Origin: Uloborus plumipes
Lineage: Eukaryota; Arthropoda; Arachnida; Araneae; Uloboridae
Direction of reading: 5' to 3'
Assembly: GCA_038373865.1 (NCBI GenBank)
Contig: JAXGGA010005186.1
Coordinates: forward strand, 16,479-80,478
DNA length: 64,000 nt
Below the pieces are notes generated by a model. The model saw only the letters and a list, made by a program, of their open reading frames with translations, searched no databases and was not told the origin of the DNA. Made by a program: the position numbers and the translations under genes. Shown one piece after another: positions 1 to 10,610 of the stretch; the stretch's first letter is position 1, and the number at the start of each line of letters is the position of its first letter.

Positions 1-459
1 CTCGTTAAAGTATTTTTCAGAACAGATAGTATCTTCTTACCTACAAAGGTATAGCACTGGAAAACTTTTCTTATCTGACACCTGCCGTATTTGAAAGTAA
101 TCAAACCAAAAAACGTCCGGAGAAACAAACTATGGAACTATAGTATTCCGTGGAACATACCTTGGTAAGCAGTTGAAATTATGGCTTTCAAATATTTTTA
201 TTCAAAGGTTTTTTGTTATTTTCAACTTTTTGTTCTCGAGTATTCCTTCTTTCTTAACTAATTCAATTGATAGTTCTCATTCAATCCCGAGCAAACCGCT
301 ACCCAAATTCACTAACTTCAAAATCTCCTTCTGAGAGGCGTGAACGAAACAAAACTGTGCTGGAAGCTACTCGAATAGAAAACCCCTCTTGTGTTCCGTA
401 AAACTCAATATTCATTTTAATGAAGTTGCGAAACTCGAAAATTCTCAATTATGTTAGCT
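1..459. other. AT-rich intergenic sequence
   Basis: No coding, RNA or repeat structure was recognised here. The sequence is AT-rich with short homopolymers only. Confidence 0.5.
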
Positions 460-1090
460 GCTTGAAAAGGCATGTATTCCAAGCCGGGCGTTGTTTACTG
501 TGAAAATAAGGAGAAAAAGTGCAGTGCCTGGCAGGGAAAACAAAGTCTTTTACTAAATAGGAAGAGCGAGTGCATTTCCATGCATTCTACCCGATTCGAT
601 TTCAGTGAATCAGGAAATCTTATCTCTGCAGTGGCACTGCATTCCTCTGAAGGATTCCCAAGTAGATTTCATTCGGCACAGGAGATACTACACGATATAT
701 TTGGAATCATCGCGGAACCGAAAACAAAATCAGCAGAAAATGTCCACCCTCCTGCATTGATGGCAACAATGTTTTCGGACTTGTTTTTTCATTCTTCATC
801 TTCTTTCTTTCTTTCTCTTTTTTTGGTGCGTTGACAAGCCGCTGGTGAAAGGAAAAAATAAAAAGATAGAGAGAGAGAAAGAGAGGGACAAAAGAGAGCC
901 TGTGAGTGCAGAGCAAATCGAATTTGAGTTTGCCCGACTAATGAGCTAAGAGATGGCGATCAGGGGATATTAGCGGGTTAGGGTAAGGGTCGTTTGTCAA
1001 CCTGCCCGGCCCTTTTATCGTCTGACTCACTTTCAGAATAAAAGTGGTCTCGCTGAAGCTTTATTTGCTGTTTGCGCCATTTCGTTTCTG
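460..1090. promoter_or_regulatory. GC-richer island, candidate conserved non-coding element
   Basis: This stretch is more GC-balanced than its flanks and shows no internal repeat or match elsewhere in the window. A 120-codon open frame at 472-834 has no recognisable domain and ends in a low-complexity serine/phenylalanine tail, so I do not call it a gene. The compact segment near 945-1085 contains TTTATCG- and TTTATTTG-like homeodomain-type words. A regulatory role is inferred from composition only. Confidence 0.25.
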
Positions 1091-1185
1091 TTTCTAATTT
1101 TCAAATTGCAGCCTTTTCTAACATTCAGGGGAGCATAATTTAATTTTATTTTGCTTCTTTACCGCACACACATACAGGTATATAC

Positions 1186-1190
<5 letters not shown>

Positions 1191-1218
<28 letters not shown>
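1191..1218. repeat. (GTTA)n microsatellite
   Basis: About seven uninterrupted copies of a tetranucleotide follow a short (TA)n run. Confidence 0.9.
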
Positions 1219-1751
1219 CAATTAAAAAACTAAAAACAACTTCAGAAAGTTCTAATAGAAGAACTAATTCCTGTTAATTATTAAAAATTTTGGGCTCCAC
1301 GTAACGCTTAAATGGGCAATACAAAATAGAAAATTATATTTGAGGCATATTTCTCTGGAAAACATTATATGTCCGTTTTTTGAATAACTGCTTTGTTAAT
1401 AAGAGTATAATATCTGCCAGAGGAGAAGCAAGATATTTTTTTTTAAAGAACTCCATTGTGGAAAAACTAAGGCCTAGACATTTTAGAAATACAGACGAAG
1501 ATTGCACTTTCACTTGCATTTAAACATAAATTATGTTTTTGGTCCGGGTCCTCAAGGAGTAATAGGGTAACTTCTACAGATTCAGCTAGGAAAAAGAAAA
1601 AAAAAAGAGAGCTTCCAGTGGTAGAAGAGAAAAAAACAGTGTCCTGTTCATTTGGGGAGTCCTATTCAACCTAATTCAACCCTGTTACTGATTTAAAACG
1701 TAATAAGATCCATGGTTATTCAAAACCAAAAGATGCGCCGGATGAAAGATA

Positions 1752-1896
1752 GGGCCATGCTCCACATCAGCGTAAAGCAGAAAAATAAAGCAGAAGCGTA
1801 AAATGGATTAAAATAGTGTTCCTATGGAAAGTACCCGGATTTTCGGTTTCTGCCTTAGTTTTCGGTCGCGTTTTACGCTGACGTGGAGCATGGCCC
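1752..1896. mobile_element. 145-bp palindromic miniature element, copy 1
   Basis: The ends are inverted copies of GGGCCATGCTCCACATCAGC, with a few mismatches. A closely related copy in the same orientation lies at 21833-21975 and shares the central segment around CCTATGGAAAGTACCCGG. Two copies with matching ends mark a short non-autonomous DNA transposon or other palindromic repeat. No clean target duplication is readable, so the superfamily is not assigned. Confidence 0.75.
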
Positions 1897-2039
1897 TTAC
1901 AGAACATCCTGTTTTTTGAGCGCGCTGAAAAGTAGTTTCCAGTTTCGGGATAGAACACACTGCCCATATTTTGGCTTTCAAAATCTGGACCGTGGGTCGC
2001 ACCAACCAAGAAACTGGATCTCTAGTAAAGTCAGTGATA

Positions 2040-2460
2040 AACATTGAGCCTTGTATTCTCCGTAGATTGTCTGTCCCTTGGACCTTTTGGATATGGATCT
2101 GTGGACCTATCGGATGTTTATAAGATCTCTATGACCACTAGATTTTATGAGCACAGAACCTTCTGCCTGTCAAATCTTGTTGGTGTGGATCTTCTGTCCG
2201 TGGACCTTTTGGGTTTGGACTTTATAACCGGATTCAGTATAATACAGGTTTACAGAACAATATATTTATCATTATATTGTGGCTGCCGCTTATATGAATC
2301 ACATTTGTTTTGAACAGGTTTGATTTAATAAAGTGGCTGGTTCAATAAGGCTTTATATTGTTCTGTTTTTAGCAATTTGATTCATTAAAGTGGCTGATAC
2401 AACTATCCAGTGATTCAATTAACCGGCACCCATTGTAACATCAGGCTTCGTTAGAATATG
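2040..2460. repeat. Degenerate GTGGACCTTTTGG-type and AAAGTGGCTG repeats
   Basis: Imperfect repeats built on TGGACCTTTTGG/TGGATCTGTGG occur at 2075-2225. They produce a fortuitous 89-codon frame. They are followed by two copies of a segment around TTTGATT(T/C)A(A/T)TAAAGTGGCTG at about 2317-2395. No protein domain is visible. Confidence 0.4.
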
Positions 2461-2739
2461 TTTGTAAACATCCCCCTCCCCCAATCACAAGAGACGAAGA
2501 TTAAAAAAAATATTGACTTAAAAAAAGGCAAGCAAAAAAAAACTATAAGAACAAATAACCTCCTACTGCTTTAAGATCAGTTAAATGATTTGCACCTCAC
2601 TCAAAAGCATGGATTTGGGCAGACAGCGAGTGGGTGGTCCACCAGACCCTAATTCATATCAATAAAGTCAGCAGACTGGCGTCTAGTCTCTTTTAAAAAG
2701 CCATATAATAAAGAAAGCTCATAACCTCGGGTCACCTCA

Positions 2740-2960
2740 GAAGACACAAGATGCGAACATTTGTGGTCTATTTCCCCGCCCCTTTGAATTGCACTCGCGT
2801 GCCAAAACTGCTAAAGGGCAAAACAACTTCTCTTATTCTTCACTCTTCAGCCATCATAAAGTGAAGGTTGACGATATCGCTTTTACGACCTACCTCAAGC
2901 TTCTTGCCGAAATGGGGGGCATTCTGCTGTTTTACGTCACGTCAAGTGCACTATAGTGTC
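2740..2960. promoter_or_regulatory. GC-richer island with CRE-like and NK2-like words
   Basis: A compact non-repetitive island. Near 2931-2950 it holds TTTTACGTCACGTCAAGTGC, which contains TTACGTCA (CRE/ATF-like) overlapping TCAAGTG (NK2-homeodomain-like). Calling it regulatory is inference from composition and motif content. Confidence 0.25.
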
Positions 2961-3329
2961 TTGATTTGTTAAAGTACTGCTTTTTATTTGATATGAGGTC
3001 AAAATTTATGCCTTTAAAAAGTATAGTAGTTGTTAGCAAAAAATCTTGGGCAATGAATAAAGTTTTTTCAAAAAACTTGAGCAAAATTGAATATCTTTGT
3101 TGAAAGTGTGTGTGTATGTATTCACTTTTGATTTAATCATGAAGTGTTTCTTATTTCCGTTATTCCCGCACAGCGCAGGATTGCTGTCATAATTTTGGAT
3201 AAGCAACTCATTAACAAAAGCTTTAAAAATTAAGTGAAAATAAACATAAGATTAAGAAAAAAAGAAGTGCAGCTGTATGCTGGTTTGACAGTTGGTTTTA
3301 GTTTTTTGCTTATCTGAAATAAAAGTATA

Positions 3330-3331
<2 letters not shown>

Positions 3332-3371
<40 letters not shown>
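3332..3371. repeat. Poly(A) tract of about 40 bases
   Basis: An uninterrupted A run. It could be the tail of a retroposed copy on the + strand, but no retroelement body or target duplication is recognisable, so it is recorded only as a homopolymer. Confidence 0.85.
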
Positions 3372-3373
<2 letters not shown>

Positions 3374-4104
3374 GTGAGCAGTTTTTAAGCATAATTTAGT
3401 ATTTATTTTAATTTTAGCTTCACTAAGTTGTGTCAATATGATTTTTTTTTGTTCCGGTAATCTACAAATTAAATTGCATAGTGCCTTTATGTTTAGTATC
3501 ATAAATAAAAATTAATGCAGGGCAAAGAAAACTGAAATAGAGGCATGAAAAAGTGTAAGCAATTCAGCAATTTGAAATCAATGAAACTTGGGTTCTTGGT
3601 TGTATGCTCCTACTTTAAAAAATGTTATCAACTAATCACGCACATCTTAGCCATTTGTCGTTGTTATTAATACATCTGGTAGTCAGAATTTCTACAATGC
3701 TTATTTAAAAGGTACATACTGTAACTCGCCTAATTCCTTATCTCTGACCTGTCACTGTGAGCCGCAAGGGGCCGAGGGGTAGGAGAAATACAATAGGGAA
3801 GGAGGAGGTGAGCTGGACAGGTGATGACTGTCACTAGACCCAGGGAAAAAAAATTGTGCGAATGGGGAAACTTCTGTGATCGGGATGTTTGGAAGGATTT
3901 TCTCCCTCAAACTTCTACAAGGGAGAAAACTTTTTTGCTAAGTTGCTAGGCCTAACGATAAATTCTACATTGCCCTCAGCAGCTGGGGAAAGGACATTTT
4001 TTTTCCCCACCTTAGAACCAAAACTTTATTTCTGTATACTGTTCTTACTTTATAAAGAAAACGTATCCTATGTATCAGACCAAAAATAGTTTCAATACAT
4101 TAAT
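3372..4104. other. Intergenic sequence, no gene recognised
   Basis: Mostly AT-rich. A short GC-richer patch at 3745-3835 has several CTGTCA/TGACAG words (TALE-homeodomain-like) and an ACAGGTG E-box. The 66-codon frame at 3889-4089 has no recognisable feature. Confidence 0.4.
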
Positions 4105-4112
4105 ATACTTAT

Positions 4113-5556
4113 TAGTGATGCAACGAATATTCGGCCTATTCGGCCCGTCCGCCGAATATTCGGCTTCGGCCGAATACCTATTTAACTATTCGGCCTTGGC
4201 CGAATTCTGTGCAAAAAAGTATTTAATTTTAGCAATTTGAAAGTTTTAAATATTTTTAATTATTATTTTAATGTTAAATGGGTATTTTAATTGAAATCTT
4301 GTTTTCTATGATACTTTGCCATTTTTGAGGGTATTCACTAATTTTATTGTCAACTTAAACTGCATGTACTACAAGCCTTGACCATCTTAACACATAAAAT
4401 AAATCTATTCAAATCATAGGATAAAGCAGAAAAACAAAGTGTTCTTTATCTTGCATATTACAAGGGTTGGTATACTTATTTTATCAAACTAATTCTTATA
4501 CATAAAAGATTTAAATTGATAAAATATAAGCATAAATCATACATAAAACAATCGTCAGCTCTTTCTTTATCAAAATAAAATACGTATAAAAATGGAATAG
4601 TAATATGCTTCTTTCCAAATCTTTTATTTAAAAAAAATTGAATATGATAATTTAAAATATAAAAATAGCATTGTTAATTTCCCTACATAACATTTTAAAA
4701 ATATTCTTTGCAATTGTGAAAATCATATAGCTGAGTTTTTTCTGTGCACACAGATTATGATGCAAAAAACATTTTTAGGAGATAGGTCTCCTTTTTTTTC
4801 TTTTCTTAAAACTTTACCAGATTTGGAAAATAAGTGTTACATTTGGTACATGTAGTGAACATCTTCTGAAATGCACTTTCTGGCCTGTTAAGATAGGTTA
4901 GGAAATTTAATTCTCATAACTTAAAACCATTTCGTTTTTCCAAATTAGGTTTCTAAGAACGATAACAGTCAGTTTTTCTCTTGGTGGCTACAGGGATAAA
5001 AGTCTAGATTTTTCTAAATATAATAATATTTTCTGTACTGGAATACCTTCAAATATTAACACTTCTCATAGAGAAATATGGTTTGTTGCTGCCGATTTCG
5101 GTAAATATAAACACTAAATACAATAAAAAGTTATATGATTCATTTCCATACTGAATAATTTCAGTTTATTTTTTCCCTTATTTATTTGGAAGAACTTTAT
5201 GAATTACTTTTTTAGAAGCTTAAATATAGACCTCTGATCTTTAAGAACAATTGGTAAGGAAATACATTCTTCTTTGGTCTTCTTTTTTAGTAATTTTTTG
5301 GCCGAATATGACCGAATATTTTTAAAGATTGAACTAAAGCTACCATTTTCAAAAAAATTGCTCCAAATTAAAAAAAAAAATCTTTAATAATGTCTATTGA
5401 ACTCATAACCATACAAAAGTATACTTTAAATCTAACATGAGCTTTGTTTATTAACAAAAACAAGTAAACTATTCGGCGGCCGAATAGCCGAATATTCGGC
5501 CTTGAGTTTGGCTGAATATTCGGTATTCTGCCAATTTATTATTCGCTGCATCCCTA
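4113..5556. mobile_element. Non-autonomous hAT-like element with ATTCGG subterminal repeats
   Basis: The termini are TAGTGATGCAACGAATA on the left and the inverted ATTCGCTGCATCCCTA on the right. They are flanked by an exact 8-bp duplication ATACTTAT (4105-4112 and 5557-5564). The TAG...CTA ends with an 8-bp duplication are diagnostic of hAT. Both ends carry dense copies of the palindromic word CGAATATTCGGC, probably transposase-binding repeats. The AT-rich interior encodes no transposase, so the copy is non-autonomous. Confidence 0.88.
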
Positions 5557-5649
5557 ATACTTATAATTCATTTTCGGGTTAAGCATTTGATTTGAGACTT
5601 GATATGCAATCTAAAAAATGCTGTAGTCATTTTTACGATGATAGTTTCA

Positions 5650-5880
5650 GTCTATATATATATAAAAATGGATGTGTGTGTGTTTGTTTACTGTATGTAT
5701 GTTTGTTTGTTCCATATACAAATTCAGTTTTCTTCGGATTTTTATCAAACTTGGTCACAGAGATTCCTCGATGCACAGAATTCACATGGGCGGGGTTTTG
5801 AAATTTAAAAAAAATCCAAAAAGCTCAAAATTCAAATTTTTTTGTCTCAAAAGAGCTTTCTTTTTTCAATTTTGAATAGG
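5650..5880. repeat. Probable dispersed repeat with TATA/TGTGTG/TTTGTTTG start
   Basis: A (TA)n run, GTGTGTGTG and GTTTGTTTGTT lead into a segment reading like ATCAAACTTGGTCACAGAGA. This layout resembles widespread arthropod dispersed repeats. No second copy is in the window, so family membership is not shown. The overlapping open frames are chance frames. Confidence 0.35.
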
Positions 5881-6346
5881 GTTGGGCATTTTGCTTGGGA
5901 CAGTGGCAAAAACTTCTAAGAATCGGCAAAAATGAAAAAAAAAAAAAAACTGACAAAACTAGAAAAATAGCTGGATAGCAAAATATTTACTAAAAAACAG
6001 AAAAATTGAAACAAATTATAATTGTGAGTAAAATCAGAAAAATAATTTAAAATTTCATTGGTTTTTTATGAATAATTAAAATATTTTAAAATAATTGTTT
6101 AAAAAAAAACTTGAAATAGATTAGTAGAAAATGTTTCAAAACCTGTTTATGCTTTTCAGTTTCGGAAAAACAAATATGTATTCTCTAATTCTAGTGAAGA
6201 AATTTAATTGTGAACTTTTCATCACTGATTACCTACTGTTTAATAGGAGTTAAAATATGTTTCCATCTCATCTCAGAGCAACAATCAGACATACATGTAT
6301 AGGCCTCAGAACAGTGGTAAGATAGCTAGGCCAGTTATATTGTGGG
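5881..6346. other. AT-rich intergenic sequence
   Basis: No coding or repeat structure recognised. Confidence 0.5.
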
Positions 6347-6354
6347 GTCAGGAG

Positions 6355-6751
6355 CAGGGCCCGATTAACCTCTGAAGTTAGGGGAAGCTCAGTCTCCTGT
6401 AGGGGCCCTCCACTTTTCGTTAAAAGAAAATTTTCGGAAAACTCACTAATGCTACAAAGATTATTCCTAAGGCCCAGCAAAATTGAGATTAAAGTTTAGC
6501 CTATATGCTACCATTATAATTCTCAGCAAATGAAGGTGGTTTGTCATTGAATAAGATTTATCACTTTGTAAAATTAGCATAAAAATCCAGAGAACACAGT
6601 TCTGCCAAACTGTATTGAACAAATTATCTTTAAAATCGAATTAAAATGTGGGAACTGGAATTTTTAAGCAGTTTTCCTGTCCTTTTTGGGCCCTTTGAAA
6701 TTTCTGAGGGGAAGCTCAAGCTTCCCGAGCCTTTTGGGTAATCAGGCCCTG
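6355..6751. mobile_element. 397-bp non-autonomous hAT-like element
   Basis: The ends are CAGGGCCCGATTAACC and the inverted GGGTAATCAGGCCCTG. They are flanked by the exact 8-bp duplication GTCAGGAG (6347-6354 and 6752-6759). CAGGG-type termini with an 8-bp duplication fit hAT. Internal AAGCTC/GAGCTT words near both ends are inverted relative to each other. There is no coding capacity. Confidence 0.88.
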
Positions 6752-6851
6752 GTCAGGAGGAGAAAATTTTCCCTCTCCCTTTGATTTAAAGAAATGAATG
6801 CGTTTACAAATAAATGGTTGTTGCTTTGGTTGTTAAATTAAACAAACGGTG

Positions 6852-7124
6852 TCATTCCGTGCTTTTCATATAGGACTCTATTAACGATCGGCTAACACCG
6901 TTCACGTCAAGTGAATGGTTTTTAGGGCCGAATTCAAGTGAAACACCATTTTTAACACCGTTTTTAATACTCTTAATATTGTCATCTTCAATTATTATAG
7001 ATGCCTTACACTTGCTCTCCGCGCATTTCCAGTAGAGTTTACTTTTTACTTTTCTATTAATCCTATACATGTGATCTTGATAAATTAAAAGTTTGCCTCC
7101 CCGGCTCGATTCGATGTATCGCAC
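6852..7124 (-). CDS. FLYWCH-type zinc-finger exon or gene fragment
   Basis: The 90-codon minus-strand frame shows the FLYWCH signature. The sequence IESSRGGKLLIYQDHMYRIN is followed by a YWKC core, then a second cysteine in ESKCKAS, and a histidine in KNHS. The usual final HNH/HxH is reduced to a single clear H, and the loop before it is longer than normal (residues about 50-70). FLYWCH domains bind DNA or protein and occur in host transcription-related proteins and fused to MULE-type transposases. In frame there is a TGA directly upstream of the first codon (GTG). An ATG lies four bases earlier but out of frame, so this is either an internal exon, a frameshifted gene or a transposon-derived piece. 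No second exon was found. Confidence 0.55.
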   Translation of the reverse strand: MRYIESSRGGKLLIYQDHMYRINRKVKSKLYWKCAESKCKASIIIEDDNIKSIKNGVKNGVSLEFGPKNHSLDVNGVSRSLIESYMKSTE

Positions 7125-7340
7125 TCATTTTGAGATGTTATCGACCTTACAGAAAGCAGGAGTAAAAAAATGGCCGACGTATAACTTAACAACCACCAAC
7201 ACGTTTCTAGCGGAAAGGGGGTTGGTAGGGACAAAAAAAGTCCCTGCAAAACCCTTCTTGAAATCCGGAAATCGCCACCCTCTTTTGATTGACGTTATCT
7301 CTCTCCGTAGGGCGTGACCCACCCATCAAAGTAGCTCGCG
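7125..7340. other. GC-richer flank upstream of the FLYWCH frame
   Basis: A GC-balanced segment on the 5' side of the minus-strand FLYWCH frame. It has overlapping open frames of about 65-74 codons on both strands without recognisable domains. It could be a 5' exon or promoter of that gene, but no core promoter element was identified. Confidence 0.25.
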
Positions 7341-8400
7341 TTATTAGTTTTAGGCGAGATACAGTGCACACCATTTAAAAGGATAATTAAAAAAGTAACA
7401 ATGAGCAGTAAAGCCTGTTTTAATTTATTTGTTTAATCTAACGGATGAATTAATTTTGCGTTACATAACTGTGAAATACGATAAATAAAAAGGGTAAGAC
7501 ATTTAAAATGTAGCATCCCGAAGATTTTTACATAAAATATTACCATTGAAGAATTTTCCCCTTCAAACTTTTCATATTGAATGGAAAAGTAATACAGCAG
7601 CACACATTTACGAAAATTCATAAAATTTCGAGCATTATGATTAATATTTAAATTGAGGCATGGCTTTTGAACCAAAACTGCGCAAGTATAAAATGCCAGC
7701 ATTAGAAGGTATTATTCTTATAAGCTTCTTATATTAGAATATGAAGAGGGAAAAAATCACATTAAATCTGTTAACAGTGTCACAATAATAACTCATTTAT
7801 AAAGTATATCAGTCACAACTACTAACCATTTGCTACTAAATGTGTATTGGACATTAACATCGAGGAAATTAAAGACTTCGTTAAAGGGCGAGCATCGCAT
7901 AGCTCCAGCACTATGTAACAATTGATCATACTTTATTAAGACGGCATTGACATTGGTTTCATAAAGCATTAGTTAACCATGTTATGCATTCATCTCAACG
8001 TTGAAAACCAAAAGAAAATCTTCAGAATGATTTTTTCTTGAATGTTGAAAGTTTTTAAATGTGGAGCTGTCCACCACTTTTATACACTATGGCCTTCAAT
8101 TATTCCCTGCTCTGGGACAGTGTGATTACAGATAGTGATTTTCAAACCGAAAATAGCATGTCCATGACAGTCATTTACTCTGGAATCTTTTCGCTTTAAT
8201 CACATCGGATCAAAATCAAAATTTATATCCATATTAGAGCAATGTCCACCTGACTCACATATTCAAATTAACGGTTCAAACTAAATTTCGCAACTTCATT
8301 TCCAAGTGTTCCCGATTTTAGATCCTTCTGTTGTGACATTTAATACCAACAAATTAAGCGTGTTTTTCTTCTCAGCTTTTTGCTGCATCACATTCTTTTA
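7341..8400. other. AT-rich intergenic sequence
   Basis: No gene, RNA or repeat recognised. Confidence 0.5.
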
Positions 8401-8765
8401 GTTTTAAGTTCAGTCCAAGAAGATCATGGAGGCTGACTTGCTGCTACCAGAGAGCGAGAGTGCCTCAATTACGCTGTAGGAATTCCGCCCTCTGCCATAA
8501 AGAACCGATTGGGCTGTTGCTTTATGACCTGTCGGTCTAAAAGTGGGCCATAAAACGTTCGACGACGAACTTTCCCCTATCTCCTTTGTTGCTACAAGGA
8601 TATGCTTTTCTATCTGCAGGTTTTTATGGCCGAGAAGGTCATTCTGCCACGCTTTTGTTCTTGCCTGTTTGCTGAATGTTTACGACTTTGTGGTGTGCGG
8701 TTTGGCTGCTGTGGTACAACGGGTATGGTGAATTGGTAATGGAGATCGGACCTGCTTGCGCTACT
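8401..8765. promoter_or_regulatory. GC-richer island with four CCATAAA/TTTATG words
   Basis: A non-repetitive island containing CCATAAA at 8495-8501, TTTATGACC at 8521-8529, CCATAAAA at 8548-8555 and TTTTATGG at 8622-8629. These resemble posterior-Hox (Abd-B class) or Caudal/Cdx sites, and four within 135 bp is a notable cluster. Enhancer function is inferred. The 62-codon open frame here has no recognisable domain. Confidence 0.3.
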
Positions 8766-9840
8766 AAATTGGTACAAAGGTAGAAAACTATTAAACTGAC
8801 GCTACAGGCCTGCGTCCTTTTGAAACAGGTCGTTGATTAAACTGTTGCTTCTGAAAAATTTTACTATATCTGTTTTTATAACAGGTGCAGAAATCCTGGC
8901 GTAACGTGGTTCTTTAAGAGTCCCTTTTAAAGTTAAATTTTTCCTTTTGCTTTTTGGTTCACTTACTTTTCCAGAAATTACGTTAAGTGAAAAAGAAAAA
9001 AGTTAAACAAGTAAATTTAAAGGAGAAAATAGAAACACGTTGATTAACTACGATAGTAAAATATCAGTTTCAAACTAAGTTATATAAAACCAGTCTTTAC
9101 ATTTTTAAGCTTCACTTCAAAGTTAAAGACATGTTTTTGTTGTTTCTAAAAAGGGTTTCTAAAAATATTGCCTTATCACCGTTTGCAGGCCTAGTTTATG
9201 CCTGACGCCCAGTTTAATACCAGGTGGAGGCTTTTGGGCTCTCATAATGTGAATTTCGCTATGAATTAAATACAATCGAGAACAGCCAAATAAAATTGAT
9301 GTTTGATGTTCAGAGGATTTTTTTTTTACATTCCGCATGATCATTAGGCATGGAAGTTGATGATTTTCTGCACCTGTGAAAATCCATTGTTTAAGGTACT
9401 TGAGAGTGAGAGGGAAAAAAACTTACCTCTACGATAACCTGCCAGTTGAAAAAAGAGATTTTATAACGTGAAAAATGTGAAGAGTTATATTAACAATTAA
9501 GAGAGAGAGCGGTGGAAAATACTCCATGAAGCTAGTACCATTTCACAAGAAGTGATTTCGACATTTTGGCTACATTTGACTCTGATTCAAGAGCATTTTT
9601 CAAAAATCTATAAATAAACATCGCTTTTTTTAAAAATTGTATCATGTGAAAAAGGATATTTTAAAAATTATTTTGCATGATTTTTATCAAAAAAAGTTCT
9701 GTAATTTGCAGTTTTTAAAAATAGTAAAATGCACTCTATTACTGCAAATACTTCTACTACAAAAGAATAAAGTCTTCCATTGTTGCACGTTATACAAATC
9801 TTGTATCACATCAATAAAACTATTATTTACATTAACAATT
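8766..9840. other. AT-rich intergenic sequence
   Basis: No gene or repeat structure recognised. Confidence 0.5.
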
Positions 9841-10610
9841 TGTTGAAATATGCATTTTTCTGGAAAAAGTATTGGATTCGTGAAAATTTTCGAATGCCGA
9901 ATTTTAACGGATTTGCACGTTTTGAGGTGTGCTGAGTCCATTTCGACCATTTTTGGAAAATGTCTGTGTGTGTGTCTGTGTGTGTGTCTGTATGTGTGTG
10001 ACCAGTTTTTGTGGCCGCGCTAGAACAAAAATACTGCATGAAATTGAACAAAAATTTTTGCACATATGTACCACGATGTGAACTGGTGCACCTGACATTT
10101 TTTAGCGGATTCCTCCAAGGGGGTGGAGCAATCGCGCGTATTCTGCGCGGGGTGATTGCTATATCTCAGGAAGTAAACAGCGGAATCAAACGAAAATTGG
10201 TCCATAGGTAGACCCTACTAATTACAGGTGCTGATTTAGTTTGCGTGTCAATATCTTGAAGGGGGTGGAGCAATCGCGCGTGTTCTGTGCGGGGGTGATT
10301 GCTATATCTCAGAAAGTAACCAGCGGAATCAAACGAAAATTGGTCCATAGGTAGACCCTATTAAGTACAAGTGCTGATTAAATTTGTGTGTCAATATCTC
10401 AAAGGGGGGTGGAGCAATCAATAGTGCTTATTTTGTTATTGCACCTACTGTATCTCGAGAAATATTGCTGCGATTTAAATGAAATTTGGAATAACACTAA
10501 CCCAATATGGAAGCAAGCATCGATTAAATTTTGGCGCCAATCGCCCCAGGGGGAGGGTGGGGTGATTTTTGCGCTTAGTCAACAATGCGAAAAATTAATT
10601 CATTAAAAAA
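9841..10610. repeat. Composite repeat: GT microsatellite plus about 142-bp tandem units
   Basis: A (TG)n/TCTG microsatellite at 9961-10000 is followed by tandem units about 142-143 bp long. The units are aligned by GGGGGTGGAGCAATCGCGCG at about 10119 and 10261, and by diverged versions near 10404 and 10549. Each unit contains AACGAAAATTGGTCCATAGG. The first two are similar and the last two are strongly diverged. Open frames across the array are repeat shadows. Confidence 0.75.

Noticed and set aside
472..834. 120-codon open frame
   Set aside because: No recognisable domain, a low-complexity tail and overlapping frames on the other strand. Its length is within chance for the GC-richer segment.
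975..992. GGTTAGGGTAAGGG, telomere-like word
   Set aside because: A single short occurrence with no array. Insect- or arthropod-type TTAGG arrays are absent.
3332..3371. Poly(A) as evidence of a LINE, SINE or processed pseudogene
   Set aside because: No retroelement body, internal promoter boxes or target duplication could be found next to it. The same holds for the poly(T) at 21633-21663.
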